The position numbers were made by a program, and so were the translations under genes. From the NCBI GenBank assembly GCA_947492175.1, contig CANLMQ010000008.1, positions 1 to 64,000 of the forward strand: 64,000 bases of DNA. The letters are read 5' to 3'. Positions 26,171 through 35,639 of this stretch are shown here, piece after piece. Origin of the DNA: an uncultured Draconibacterium sp. GTDB lineage: Bacteria > Bacteroidota > Bacteroidia > Bacteroidales > Prolixibacteraceae. The notes under the pieces are model-generated. The model searched no databases and was not told the DNA's origin. It was given only the letters and a program-made list of their open reading frames with translations. How positions within the stretch are numbered: the first letter of the stretch is position 1; every line of letters begins with the position of its first letter.

Positions 26171-27967
26171 ATGAAAAAGTTTTTTTTAATTCTGCTGGCA
26201 GTGTTCGGAACAATATATACACAAGCAAAAGAAGAATTGAATATCAAAAAAATAGAGTTAGGGTATCCTGTTCCGGCTATTCCTTATTATCATTTAAAAG
26301 CTGATCTTGAACTGCCATACGAATCTGTTATTGAAGTGCTTGCTAAAGTAGATGGAAAGCCGATTCGTTTTACAAACTTATACCGTGAAGGCGAGTTTCA
26401 TGATATGAATTTACCGCACCAGTCGCACCGGCCACCATCGGGTTATGGGCTATCGGAAAACGGAACCATTTATAAAAATCCGTCGATAACTGCCTGGGTA
26501 AAATGGGAACCAGGACAGGAATACAATATTGAAATAGCAATTCGACTGAAGAAAAATATAAAAGCATCGAAAAACGATATTTGGATTTCAAAAACAATCA
26601 AGGTAAAATCTCCCGAAGGTGTTGATGTTTTTGATGGTGCCTGGAAAAACTACAAATCAGTGGTTCTTTCAGAAACGGCCGGTATTGACAGAACATCGGA
26701 AGCTGTTGAGGTACTTTTGCCATTCTATCCCGATGAAGCTTTTGATATAAAAAGAGAGCTTCGGGTGGTTGAAGTAAACCCAAGCACATTCGAACTTACC
26801 GAAGTCCCTTCGCAGGTGTACGATGTTCAGAAATATCTTGAGGAAGATGATATGGATCCCGATGAGGATGGAAATCCAACCCGTGAAGTTCCGCTCTGGT
26901 TTCCGACTATGAGTGCCAGGGTAGAATTTCTGGCAAATGTTCCGGCAAAATCGTCAAAAGTCTATTTAATCTATTATAACAATGATAAAGCCCTTGCAAA
27001 AGTTTATAATTCAGATTTAAAAGTACAGGGTGAAAAGCCGGGTTTAAACATTGAAAATAATGAATTCTCAATTGTTTTACATCCCAATTCCGGGCATTTA
27101 GATCAGGTAACACTCAACGAAAAATCTGAATTTCCACTATTTCATCGAATGGAAACCAACGGAGCGATACATTGGAACCCGGGAGTATATTCTCCTCCTC
27201 GTCCGTGGACTCACACTGCTGACTGGAAACCTCCTCAACATTCCGGTCTTCTTTCCGGGCCGGTAAAAGTAATTACTGAAATGTGGGGAAATCTCAGGGA
27301 TATACCCGAAGTTGATGCGTCAGTACGATATGAATTTTACGCCAATGTTCCGTATTTTATAAGTACAACCAATATGCGGATCAATAAAACGATTCATTGT
27401 AATGCACTTCGAAATGCTGAAATTGTTTTTAAAAGAGAATTAATGACACATGCCTCGTGGTACGACGTGATTATGGATAAGATTGTTAAAGTTGATGTTC
27501 GTGATATGCCTGAATTGACTGATCTTAAAATGGAAGCAGATGTACCATGGATTGTTTTTTATAATGAAAAAGAAGGAGTAGCATTTGCGGGGATACAGTT
27601 GCAATATGCCAATGCCGGGCTGGAAAACAGGGAAAGATTACTTAATCCGTATATGTACATTACAGGTGGTCCCTGGATTTATTGGGCAAGGGCATTGTCT
27701 TTACCGTTTTTATCGTCGAATATGCAGCAACTGGTTCCGGCCATGAAAGGAAATTTCTTCACCGAAAAGTGGGCTTATCTGGTTTACAAGATCGAAGATC
27801 AGGAGAATCCGCACAAAACTGTACTGGAATGGCAAAAAAGGCTTCTGAATCCACTTCGTATTCAGCTGAATGAAGAAGTTGATGAAAGGGTTTCGCGAAG
27901 TGTTCACGAGATTTATATTGAAGATGGAAAAAGTGGATGGGAAGGAAGAGAAACGAGCAAACACTAG
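26171..27967 (+). CDS. Secreted protein of unknown family, candidate carbohydrate-active enzyme
   Basis: 598 residues with a signal peptide (1-20, T-Q-A-K). The sequence is beta-rich. An N-terminal Ig-like part (about 22-150) contains L-P-H-Q-S-H-R-P-P-S-G-Y-G. A middle part (about 160-280) has V-L-L-P-F-Y-P-D-E-A. A C-terminal sandwich (about 285-560) has conserved-looking charged and aromatic residues: H-P-N-S-G-H-L-D, H-W-N-P-G-V-Y-S-P-P-R-P-W-T-H, H-C-N-A-L-R-N-A-E and G-G-P-W-I-Y-W-A-R. His, Trp, Tyr and Arg clusters would suit a sugar-binding or lyase cleft. I recognise no family. It is coupled to the preceding orphan (29 bases) and followed by the DUF4838 pair. Confidence 0.7.
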   Translation: MKKFFLILLAVFGTIYTQAKEELNIKKIELGYPVPAIPYYHLKADLELPYESVIEVLAKVDGKPIRFTNLYREGEFHDMNLPHQSHRPPSGYGLSENGTIYKNPSITAWVKWEPGQEYNIEIAIRLKKNIKASKNDIWISKTIKVKSPEGVDVFDGAWKNYKSVVLSETAGIDRTSEAVEVLLPFYPDEAFDIKRELRVVEVNPSTFELTEVPSQVYDVQKYLEEDDMDPDEDGNPTREVPLWFPTMSARVEFLANVPAKSSKVYLIYYNNDKALAKVYNSDLKVQGEKPGLNIENNEFSIVLHPNSGHLDQVTLNEKSEFPLFHRMETNGAIHWNPGVYSPPRPWTHTADWKPPQHSGLLSGPVKVITEMWGNLRDIPEVDASVRYEFYANVPYFISTTNMRINKTIHCNALRNAEIVFKRELMTHASWYDVIMDKIVKVDVRDMPELTDLKMEADVPWIVFYNEKEGVAFAGIQLQYANAGLENRERLLNPYMYITGGPWIYWARALSLPFLSSNMQQLVPAMKGNFFTEKWAYLVYKIEDQENPHKTVLEWQKRLLNPLRIQLNEEVDERVSRSVHEIYIEDGKSGWEGRETSKH

Positions 27968-28016
27968 AGAATCGGTATTAAAGAAAAAGATATAAAACCA
28001 ACATAAATAACTTAAT

Positions 28017-29831
28017 ATGAAGAAGCTAAATAATGTGCTGGTTGCACTAAGTATTTTTTGTTTATTGTTTGTAGCTTGTAATCAAACAGAAATAAGGTTA
28101 ACTGAAAACGGAAAACCCAAATCCCGGATTGTTATTCCTGCCTCTCCCTCGAGTGTGGAAAAACATGCGGCTGCGGTATTAAATAATTATATACAAAAAA
28201 TATCTGGAGCTGAGCTGAAAATTGTTTCCGACGATCAACCTGTCCAAAAGGGAGATGTAAATATTGGCAAAGTAAACAGGTCCGAAATTTCTGAAATTGA
28301 TTTTCCGAAATTGGAAAAAGACGGATATGTAATTCAAACTAAAAACGGCAGGCTAACAATTGCCGGGGGAAGCGAAAAAGGCACACTATATGGTGTTTAT
28401 GGGTTTCTGGAAGAACTGGGCTGTAGAAAATACACTTCCAGGGTTACTAAAATACCCGGAACTGCAACCATTGTTGTTAAAGATCTGGATATAGAATCTA
28501 TTCCAGTATTTAAATTTAGGGATATCTATTACCGGGATGCCTACGTGCCTGCTTACATGGAATGGCATGGCCTTGATGAACATGGTGAGTTTGTGGAACA
28601 GGGAACATCCGATTGGGGAATGTGGTGTCATACCACGGAAAGTTTAGTGCCTCCGAAAGAATATTGTAGTAATCATCCTGAATACTACAGTATGATTAAT
28701 GGGAAAAGGCTGTGCAGTGCAGAGAAGCATAATTTAAGTGATATTTGTTTTTCGAATGACGAGGTTTTTGAAATTGCTGCAGAAAACCTGAAGAAGGAAA
28801 TAGAAAACAGACCGGAAGCTACTTATTGGTCGGTCAGTCAGATGGATAACAACAAGTATTGTCGGTGTCCCAAATGCGAAGCTCAATACGAAAGATCCGG
28901 AGCTCCAATGGGATCAATACTTCCATTTGTAAATAAAATGGCACAAAAGTTCCCCGACAAAACAATATCTACTTTATCTTACTGGTATTCCACCCGTCCG
29001 CCCAAAGATATTAAACCCGAAAAAAATGTAAATCTACTTTTGTGCAATATAGGCAGTCCCCGCCATATTCCTATAGAAGAAGGAGACTCTACTTTTTGTG
29101 CTGACCTTGAAGCCTGGGGAAAAATACACGACAATATTTTGTTGTGGGATTATGTTATTCAGTTTGCACATTTAATTGCTCCGTTTCCTAATTTAAGAAC
29201 CTTACAACCTAATTTACAGTATCTGAATAAAAATGGTGTAGTTGCTATGTTTGAGCAGGCAAACAGAGAGATTGGAGGTGAATTTTGTGAGTTGAAAGCT
29301 TATTTACTGGCAAAACTTTTATGGAATCCGTATCAGGATATTGATCCAATAATTGATGATTTTGTGAATGGATATTATGGTAGTGCCGGAAAATATATCA
29401 GGGAATATATTGATTTAATGCATGATACCATGGAGCAAACCGGTGCAAAACTAAGTATTTTCGGGAGGCCCTGGGACAATAGAAATACATTCCTTACAGA
29501 AGAAATGATTGATAAGTATTATAAGATACTTGATAATGCAGCAGAAGCTGTGAAAGATGATCCTGAATTGCTTTTCAGAGTAAAAACGGTAAAAGTGCAA
29601 ATAGATTATGCTGTTTTGGATATTGCCAAAAAAGAAGTTACCGGGAAAAGAGGTGCTCTTGAGAAAAATGGAAGCGAATTAACACTTAAACCTGAAATCG
29701 GAAAATTACTTCACGAAGTAACACGTATTTGCAACCTGAACGGAGTAACACGTGTACATGAGTGGAACACCACTCCAAATGAATATGCTTCGGAATACAA
29801 AAAGTTTTTGTTGGAACAGACTAGAATGTAA
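28017..29831 (+). CDS. DUF4838-type lipoprotein, copy 1
   Basis: 604 residues. The lipoprotein signal ends L-L-F-V-A-C (Cys21). The N-terminal domain (about 30-160: I-V-I-P-A-S-P-S-S-V-E-K-H-A-A, I-A-G-G-S-E-K-G-T-L-Y-G-V-Y) matches the GH67N/GH20b-type accessory domain of alpha-glucuronidases and hexosaminidases. The DUF4838 domain follows (about 200-500), with H-T-T-E-S-L-V-P-P-K, W-S-V-S-Q-M-D-N, a metal-site-like C-R-C-P-K-C, and S-Y-W-Y-S-T-R-P-P. DUF4838 proteins are predicted TIM-barrel glycoside hydrolases; the activity of this one is not known. It lies in tandem with a close paralogue 19 bases downstream. Confidence 0.85.
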   Translation: MKKLNNVLVALSIFCLLFVACNQTEIRLTENGKPKSRIVIPASPSSVEKHAAAVLNNYIQKISGAELKIVSDDQPVQKGDVNIGKVNRSEISEIDFPKLEKDGYVIQTKNGRLTIAGGSEKGTLYGVYGFLEELGCRKYTSRVTKIPGTATIVVKDLDIESIPVFKFRDIYYRDAYVPAYMEWHGLDEHGEFVEQGTSDWGMWCHTTESLVPPKEYCSNHPEYYSMINGKRLCSAEKHNLSDICFSNDEVFEIAAENLKKEIENRPEATYWSVSQMDNNKYCRCPKCEAQYERSGAPMGSILPFVNKMAQKFPDKTISTLSYWYSTRPPKDIKPEKNVNLLLCNIGSPRHIPIEEGDSTFCADLEAWGKIHDNILLWDYVIQFAHLIAPFPNLRTLQPNLQYLNKNGVVAMFEQANREIGGEFCELKAYLLAKLLWNPYQDIDPIIDDFVNGYYGSAGKYIREYIDLMHDTMEQTGAKLSIFGRPWDNRNTFLTEEMIDKYYKILDNAAEAVKDDPELLFRVKTVKVQIDYAVLDIAKKEVTGKRGALEKNGSELTLKPEIGKLLHEVTRICNLNGVTRVHEWNTTPNEYASEYKKFLLEQTRM

Positions 29832-29850
29832 AACCTAATAAACCAATAAT

Positions 29851-31671
29851 ATGAAAACAAGAATTAAATCTTTTACACATCTGATTATTGCCGTTTTTAC
29901 GGTGGCCTGGTTGTTTTCTTCATGTAAGCAGGATAAAGTAACAATTTGTAAAGAAGGCAAAGCTGTTTCAAGGATTGTTGTTCCCTCGAATGCTACAGAA
30001 GTTGAAAAGCATTCGTCGGTAGTTTTACAGAACTACTTAAAACAAATAACAGGTGCCGGTTTTGATATTGTAACAGATGATCAGCCGGCGAAAAGTAACG
30101 ATATTAATATTGGCAAAGTAAACCGGCCCGAAATAGCCGACATTGACTTTCCGGAACTGGAAGAAGACGGCTTTGTAATTCATACTGCAAATGGGCGGCT
30201 CACCATAGCAGGAGGATCGGAGAAGGGGACGCTGTATGGGGTTTATAATTTTCTTGAAAAATACCTGGGATGCCGGAAATACACTTCAAAAGTATCGGTA
30301 ATTCCGGCAAGGTTTACTATTGCTCTGAAGAATGTAAACGATAAAGAAATTCCTGTTTTTAAATTTCGTGAAGTGCTTTATCGCGATGTTTATAATCCGG
30401 AATACATGGAATGGCACGGACTTGATAATCATGGCTCTTATAATCAGAATGGAGACTGGGGACTTTGGTGTCATACTACACATCGCCTGGTTCCTCCAAA
30501 AGAATACTGCGCAAGCCATCCGGAGTTTTACAGCATGGTTAATGGGAAACGACTTTGCAGCGCCGAAAAACACAATGTGGGAGACATCTGTTTTTCCAGC
30601 GTAGGTGCTTTTGATGTTGCCTATAAAAGTCTGAAAACCTTAATGGAGGAAAAGCCCGAATTGACCTATTGGTCGGTTAGTCAAATGGATAATGCACAGT
30701 ATTGCCGGTGCCCCGAATGTCAGAAAGCTTACGACGAAAGTGGTAGCACTCAAGGCTCAATACTTACTTTTGTGAATAAAATGGCCCAAAAGTTCCCCGA
30801 CAAAATTATTTCAACCTTGTCGTATTGGTATTCAACACGGCCTCCCCAGGGAATTAAGCCCGAAAAAAATGTAAATATTTTGTTGTGTAACATTGGCAGT
30901 CCTCGTCATATTCCAATAGAAAAAGGCGACTCTACGTTTTGTGCCGATTTGGAAGCCTGGCATAAAATCCACGATAATTTTCTGATATGGGACTATGTTA
31001 TTCAGTTCTCGAATTTAATTGCTCCGTTCCCTAACCTGAGGACATTGCAACCTAACTTGCAATATCTACACAAACACGGTGTTAAAGCCATGTTCGAACA
31101 AGCCAACCGGGAAACTGGCGGAGAATTTTGCGAACTTAAAGCTTATATTTTTTCAAAACTGATGTGGGATCCTTATCAGGATTTAGATCCGATTATCGAT
31201 GATTTTTTAAATGGATATTATGGCGCGGCCGGTAAATATATCCGCGAATATATTGATTTGATGCATGATGCTATGGAAAGTACCGGAGCAAAGTTGAGCA
31301 TTTTTGGTCGTCCGTGGGATAACAGGAATACGTTCCTCACAGAAGAAATGATTGATAAATACTATGCTATTTTCGACAAGGCAGAAGAGGCTGTAAAAGA
31401 TTATCCCGATCAACAATTCAGGGTAAAAACAGTTCGGATGCAAATTGATTATGCCGTACTGGATATTGCACGGAAAGAAATAAAAGGGGAACGCGGAGCT
31501 TTGGAGGAAAAGGATGGAAAACTTGTTCCGAAAAAGGAAATTGAAGAGCTTTTGAATAGTGTGGTTTCGTTATGCGATCTTAACGGTGTAACCCGGATAC
31601 ACGAGTGGCACACACCGCCCAGAGAATACATGACGAAATACAATGAATTTTTAGAAGAGAACTGTAATTAA
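29851..31671 (+). CDS. DUF4838-type lipoprotein, copy 2
   Basis: 606 residues. The lipoprotein signal ends W-L-F-S-S-C (Cys25). Copies 1 and 2 are alignable over the full length and share long identical runs (A-G-G-S-E-K-G-T-L-Y-G-V-Y, S-T-L-S-Y-W-Y-S-T-R-P-P, S-I-F-G-R-P-W-D-N-R-N-T-F-L-T). They differ in the signal region, in the segment after W-H-G-L-D and at the C-terminal end. The C-R-C-P-x-C motif is kept. Both copies look intact, so sub-specialisation on different linkages or sulfation states is likely, though this is inference. Confidence 0.85.
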   Translation: MKTRIKSFTHLIIAVFTVAWLFSSCKQDKVTICKEGKAVSRIVVPSNATEVEKHSSVVLQNYLKQITGAGFDIVTDDQPAKSNDINIGKVNRPEIADIDFPELEEDGFVIHTANGRLTIAGGSEKGTLYGVYNFLEKYLGCRKYTSKVSVIPARFTIALKNVNDKEIPVFKFREVLYRDVYNPEYMEWHGLDNHGSYNQNGDWGLWCHTTHRLVPPKEYCASHPEFYSMVNGKRLCSAEKHNVGDICFSSVGAFDVAYKSLKTLMEEKPELTYWSVSQMDNAQYCRCPECQKAYDESGSTQGSILTFVNKMAQKFPDKIISTLSYWYSTRPPQGIKPEKNVNILLCNIGSPRHIPIEKGDSTFCADLEAWHKIHDNFLIWDYVIQFSNLIAPFPNLRTLQPNLQYLHKHGVKAMFEQANRETGGEFCELKAYIFSKLMWDPYQDLDPIIDDFLNGYYGAAGKYIREYIDLMHDAMESTGAKLSIFGRPWDNRNTFLTEEMIDKYYAIFDKAEEAVKDYPDQQFRVKTVRMQIDYAVLDIARKEIKGERGALEEKDGKLVPKKEIEELLNSVVSLCDLNGVTRIHEWHTPPREYMTKYNEFLEENCN

Positions 31672-31682
31672 CTATTATACCG

Positions 31683-34238
31683 ATGAGAAACAATTGTAAG
31701 CTTATAAGTTTATTGTTATTCCTGATGCTGGCATTTTTTGCAGGGGCACAGGAAGATAAAGAATATATAGGATTTAACGTAGATTATAAAAACTACTTAT
31801 CGAAACACGATGTTGTGTTTCAAACACTAAATTACGAAGGTTTTGAAGGGCTGACCATCGGCAATGGCGACATTGGAGGAATGGTTTGGTGTACTAAATC
31901 CGGTATCGAAATCCAGATAAATAAATCGGATTTGTTTGACAAACCGAATACGGAGTCGAAAACAACACTGAGGGCAGCAGGCAGGTTAAAAATTGATTTT
32001 GGTATTCCGAATACCGAATGGCTTTATTTGAACGATTTTGAGGCACGAATGAGTATGTATGATGCTACTTCGCGTATTAAAAGTGCAACTCCTTTCAGCA
32101 ATACAAATATTGAAACCTGGGTGGATGCCAACGCCAATGCATGGATTATTGATTGTGATTTAAAAACAATGGGTGAATTGCTATCGGGTACTTCTATGAG
32201 TGTGGAACTGGAACGATGGGGGAGCCGGTCGTTTGGTGGCTGGTACGGAGGTTACAACAAAGATGCATCGGCCGGAATTGGAAATTCAAAAGCAAATACT
32301 CAAAATGGGGACATCTATTTTACGGAACATTTCGACGGACTTGATTTTGTGGTAGCCTGTAGGGTTTTGGGCGTAAATTCTTCTCCCAAAATAAAGAATA
32401 ATAAACGGGCTGTTATCGAAACCGATGCTGCCAATACGATTAATGCCAAAATTATAGTTTCGGTAGTTACTTCAAATGAAAGCGATAATTTGCTGGAGGA
32501 TGCCATCAATATCCTCGACAACAAAGAAAAAGAAACGATTGAAAAAGCAAAAATAGCACACGATGCATGGTGGAAAGGTTTTTGGGAACGTTCGTTTGTA
32601 AGTATTTCCGACGATTATATTGAGAATATCTATTATTATAGACGATATGTAACGGCTAGTGCTTCCCGGGCAAGTTTTCCTATCGTTTTTAATGGAAGTT
32701 TGTGGACCTGGAATCACGATATACGTCAATGGGTAACTCCTCATCACTGGAACACACAGCAACAATACTGGGGAGTAGCGGTTCAAAACGATTGCGATTT
32801 AATGTTGCCTTATATCAATACCTATTTCAGGCTAATGCCTTATGCCGAAGCGTATGCAAAAGAAAGGGGAGTTGAAAATGCAATTTTATGGAGTGAAGCG
32901 CATGATTTTCTTGGCAATATGGTTTATAAATACAGGAATGATATGATCAACAATTTTACTCCTGCCAGCCAGATTGCAGCTGTTTTTTGGGAGTATTATC
33001 AATTTACCGGTGACAAGGAATTTCTTCAGGAGAAATGTTATCCTTTTATAAAAAAAGCTGCTCAATTTTACATGGGGCATTTGAAATGGGACGAAGAAAA
33101 GCAGGAATATTACTCTTTTCCAACGCAACCTTATGAACATGCCCAAAATAATCAGCTAAAAAACAGCAGTTCCGACAGGTATATGATAGAAGCACTGTTA
33201 AATTGGTGTATTGAGTCGGCAAAAACGCTGAAGGTTGATCAATTAAAAATTGACGAATGGACAAATGTGGTGGAACACTTATGGGAGCCTCCGGTAATTG
33301 AGGTAGCCGGTACCGGGAAAGTATTCGGCACTGCTTTTACTAACGATGATAAACCTTATCCGGCACCGGAAAACTACAGAGCATGGGGGATGTATCATTT
33401 CGATGCACACACAACACAGGTATTTCCTGCCAATTTAATGGGACTAGATGAAAAAGATACAGAGTATTTTAAAATTGCCGAGAATGTTTCGCGACATCAA
33501 CCGGCTGCAAAAAATGCAATTACACCGGGTTCTATCGTTTCAGCACGGCTCGGCATGGGAAATTTAGCATTGGAAAAGATGACCAATTCAATAAGGCGCA
33601 TGCAACATTTCCCGCAGGGATTATTCTACAATCTTGATCACTGGTATCAATTATCAAAATACGCCGATTCGATTGCAACGGCCGATGTAACCTGTCAAAG
33701 AGATTATATCTACGATAAAAGGTCGCATTACAGTAAAAAATCTGCAGGAAGTTCAGGTCTTCCGGCAGCACCATTTGTACAATGCGGAATGGAAGCTTTA
33801 AGTATAGTTAGCACTACTGTATCAGAAATGCTGCTGCAAAGCCATGAAGGAAAAATCAGGGTATTTCCTGCTGTTCCCGATAATTGGGAAGGGGCTTTTG
33901 TATTAAGGGGCAGAGGAGCTTTTATGATTTCATCAGAAATTGATAAGAACAAAAATGTTTCATTTGTTGGCATCGAAAGTTTATCAGGGAATGAATGTAA
34001 GCTACAGAATCCCTGGAGTAGTTCAGTAATAAAGATTCTTAATACTGATACTGGTAAAAAAGTAAAATATAAGTTGTCAAAAGATGGTGTTATTTCGTTT
34101 AATACCAAACCCAATGGGAAATACATAATTACTGCTTCCCATGAAAAAGTACCAACAGAAAAAGTGTTTACAGGAGAGCAAAATAATGGTCCAAAGTATT
34201 TTAAAGAGGCCACTCTTGGTAGTAAAAAAGATTTTTAA
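31683..34238 (+). CDS. Divergent GH95-like (alpha/alpha)6-barrel hydrolase
   Basis: 851 residues with a signal peptide (1-22, F-A-G-A-Q). The architecture follows GH95: an N-terminal beta-sandwich starting L-T-I-G-N-G-D-I-G-G-M-V and Q-I-N-K-S-D-L, then a helical barrel (about 310-700) with F-N-G-S-L-W-T-W and H-W-N-T-Q-Q-Q-Y-W, and a C-terminal sandwich with S-E-M-L-L-Q-S-H-E-G-K-I-R-V-F-P-A-V-P-D-N-W. The usual GH95 motifs W-N-G-D-Y-H-x-x-x-N and F-Q-M-D-A-N-F-G are replaced, so substrate or mechanism may differ from 1,2-alpha-L-fucosidase. It starts 11 bases after the DUF4838 gene, in the same operon. Confidence 0.75.
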   Translation: MRNNCKLISLLLFLMLAFFAGAQEDKEYIGFNVDYKNYLSKHDVVFQTLNYEGFEGLTIGNGDIGGMVWCTKSGIEIQINKSDLFDKPNTESKTTLRAAGRLKIDFGIPNTEWLYLNDFEARMSMYDATSRIKSATPFSNTNIETWVDANANAWIIDCDLKTMGELLSGTSMSVELERWGSRSFGGWYGGYNKDASAGIGNSKANTQNGDIYFTEHFDGLDFVVACRVLGVNSSPKIKNNKRAVIETDAANTINAKIIVSVVTSNESDNLLEDAINILDNKEKETIEKAKIAHDAWWKGFWERSFVSISDDYIENIYYYRRYVTASASRASFPIVFNGSLWTWNHDIRQWVTPHHWNTQQQYWGVAVQNDCDLMLPYINTYFRLMPYAEAYAKERGVENAILWSEAHDFLGNMVYKYRNDMINNFTPASQIAAVFWEYYQFTGDKEFLQEKCYPFIKKAAQFYMGHLKWDEEKQEYYSFPTQPYEHAQNNQLKNSSSDRYMIEALLNWCIESAKTLKVDQLKIDEWTNVVEHLWEPPVIEVAGTGKVFGTAFTNDDKPYPAPENYRAWGMYHFDAHTTQVFPANLMGLDEKDTEYFKIAENVSRHQPAAKNAITPGSIVSARLGMGNLALEKMTNSIRRMQHFPQGLFYNLDHWYQLSKYADSIATADVTCQRDYIYDKRSHYSKKSAGSSGLPAAPFVQCGMEALSIVSTTVSEMLLQSHEGKIRVFPAVPDNWEGAFVLRGRGAFMISSEIDKNKNVSFVGIESLSGNECKLQNPWSSSVIKILNTDTGKKVKYKLSKDGVISFNTKPNGKYIITASHEKVPTEKVFTGEQNNGPKYFKEATLGSKKDF

Positions 34239-34357
34239 CCGTGCATAAAAGAACTATTTTATAAGTAGCAGCAAATAGAAGTATAATGGCTTAATGTAAT
34301 GGGATAGAAACGGTGAGGGAAGAAAACTATACAATGATAAAAATGTAAAACGGACTT

Positions 34358-35434
34358 ATGACAAATGACGACAAACCAAAACGAAGATGGCTTTTAAAAA
34401 GAATAATGCTGTCGGGAATAATTTTAGGCACAAGCTCGTTTTGCACATTTGGGCAACTGGTGAAAGGTCTTGATGCTAAACAGATTGGTTCAGCTAATGA
34501 TTTTTCATTTGCTTTTATTACAGATATTCATATTTCACCCAATCTGGACAACTTAAGAGATGAAGAATTGCCACAACAACGGAATCGATTAACAGATGTA
34601 TCTTTTATTGGTTTTGAAACGGCGTTATCTGAAATTAAAAAGCACAATGTTGATTTTGTTCTGACCGGAGGAGATAATATTAATACCGAATCTTATTATT
34701 TACCTCCGGTAGAAGGAAAACTGCCGGTTTCTGTTTCCGGGGAAGAGATGACTGCTTGTACCAAAAGAATGCATAAAATTTCTTCTAACATTGGAATGCC
34801 TGTTTATTATGCCAATGGTAATCACGATGTTTATTCTTTCCCGCCGGTAACGAGGGAAGATTCTCATTTTGGATCCCGTTTCTTTGCTAAACATCTGGGA
34901 TACCAGGGAAAGCATTATTATTCGTTCGATAAAAACGGTTGGCATTTTATTGTGCTGAACACATACGATGGAAATGGAACAAAGATGTTATTCACAGATA
35001 AGCAGATCGAGTGGCTTAAAAACGATTTGAAGAATATGAAAGTCGGAACTCCGGTAGTAGTGACAGGGCATACACCATTCCCGATTAATGATAAGGATGC
35101 AGAGCAAAGCGAAAGCATATACCGAATATTAAAAAATTACAATGTCAGGTTAATGTTGTTTGGACATTTGCATGCTTATCATGAGTTTATGTGGCACGAT
35201 ATCCCCTGTGTTATTGGTAGTTCGTTATCGGGGGCTGTGTGGTCGCTGGTAAGAAATGTGCACGATGTAGATTTGGGAAGAATCAATAAGGGAACAGATC
35301 AGGGGTATTTAATTGTTTCGGTTACCGATGGCGTAATAAGCTGGAAGCATTATCCTTTTTCTTATAGCATTGAAAAATATTATTACCAGGAAACCGGCAA
35401 GCGACCATTTGCTAAATACCAAATCACAAATTAA
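34358..35434 (+). CDS. Secreted calcineurin-like metallophosphoesterase
   Basis: 358 residues. A twin-basic N-terminus (K-R-R-W-L-L-K-R) precedes a hydrophobic stretch (M-L-S-G-I-I-L-G-T-S-S-F), suggesting a secretion signal. All metal-binding blocks are present: F-I-T-D-I-H (about 55), G-G-D-N (about 106), N-G-N-H-D (about 150), G-H-T-P (about 235) and F-G-H-L-H (about 268). It cleaves phosphate mono- or diesters with a dinuclear metal centre. A phosphoesterase inside a sulfated-glycan cluster might remove phosphate or scavenge phosphate from the substrate; this is inference. The gaps of 119 bases before and 205 bases after it suggest possible separate promoters. Confidence 0.85.
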   Translation: MTNDDKPKRRWLLKRIMLSGIILGTSSFCTFGQLVKGLDAKQIGSANDFSFAFITDIHISPNLDNLRDEELPQQRNRLTDVSFIGFETALSEIKKHNVDFVLTGGDNINTESYYLPPVEGKLPVSVSGEEMTACTKRMHKISSNIGMPVYYANGNHDVYSFPPVTREDSHFGSRFFAKHLGYQGKHYYSFDKNGWHFIVLNTYDGNGTKMLFTDKQIEWLKNDLKNMKVGTPVVVTGHTPFPINDKDAEQSESIYRILKNYNVRLMLFGHLHAYHEFMWHDIPCVIGSSLSGAVWSLVRNVHDVDLGRINKGTDQGYLIVSVTDGVISWKHYPFSYSIEKYYYQETGKRPFAKYQITN

Positions 35435-35516
35435 ACTGAAATTTTGGTTCCGTGATTTTGTTCTTCAATTGATAAGAAATAGATAAAACTATAGATACTG
35501 TTTTGCAAACGATAAG

Positions 35517-35543
35517 ATTGTCCATGTTATTTCAGGAATTGTC
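35517..35543. promoter_or_regulatory. Tandem ATTGTC sites at two-helical-turn spacing
   Basis: ATTGTC occurs at 35517-35522 and 35538-35543, exactly 21 bases apart, each followed by (C/T)-A-T. They lie about 100 bases before the GH29 gene in a 205-base gap. Direct half-sites at 21-base spacing on one DNA face are what AraC-type activators commonly use. No AraC or hybrid two-component regulator is in the window. Confidence 0.4.
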
Positions 35544-35639
35544 TATTTACAGAGCAGAATGATATATGTAGGTTTGTGGTTATCGTGGTGACATTGGCTT
35601 ACGAAATTGTAAGTACCATATTTTAAAAATAACAAAAGA

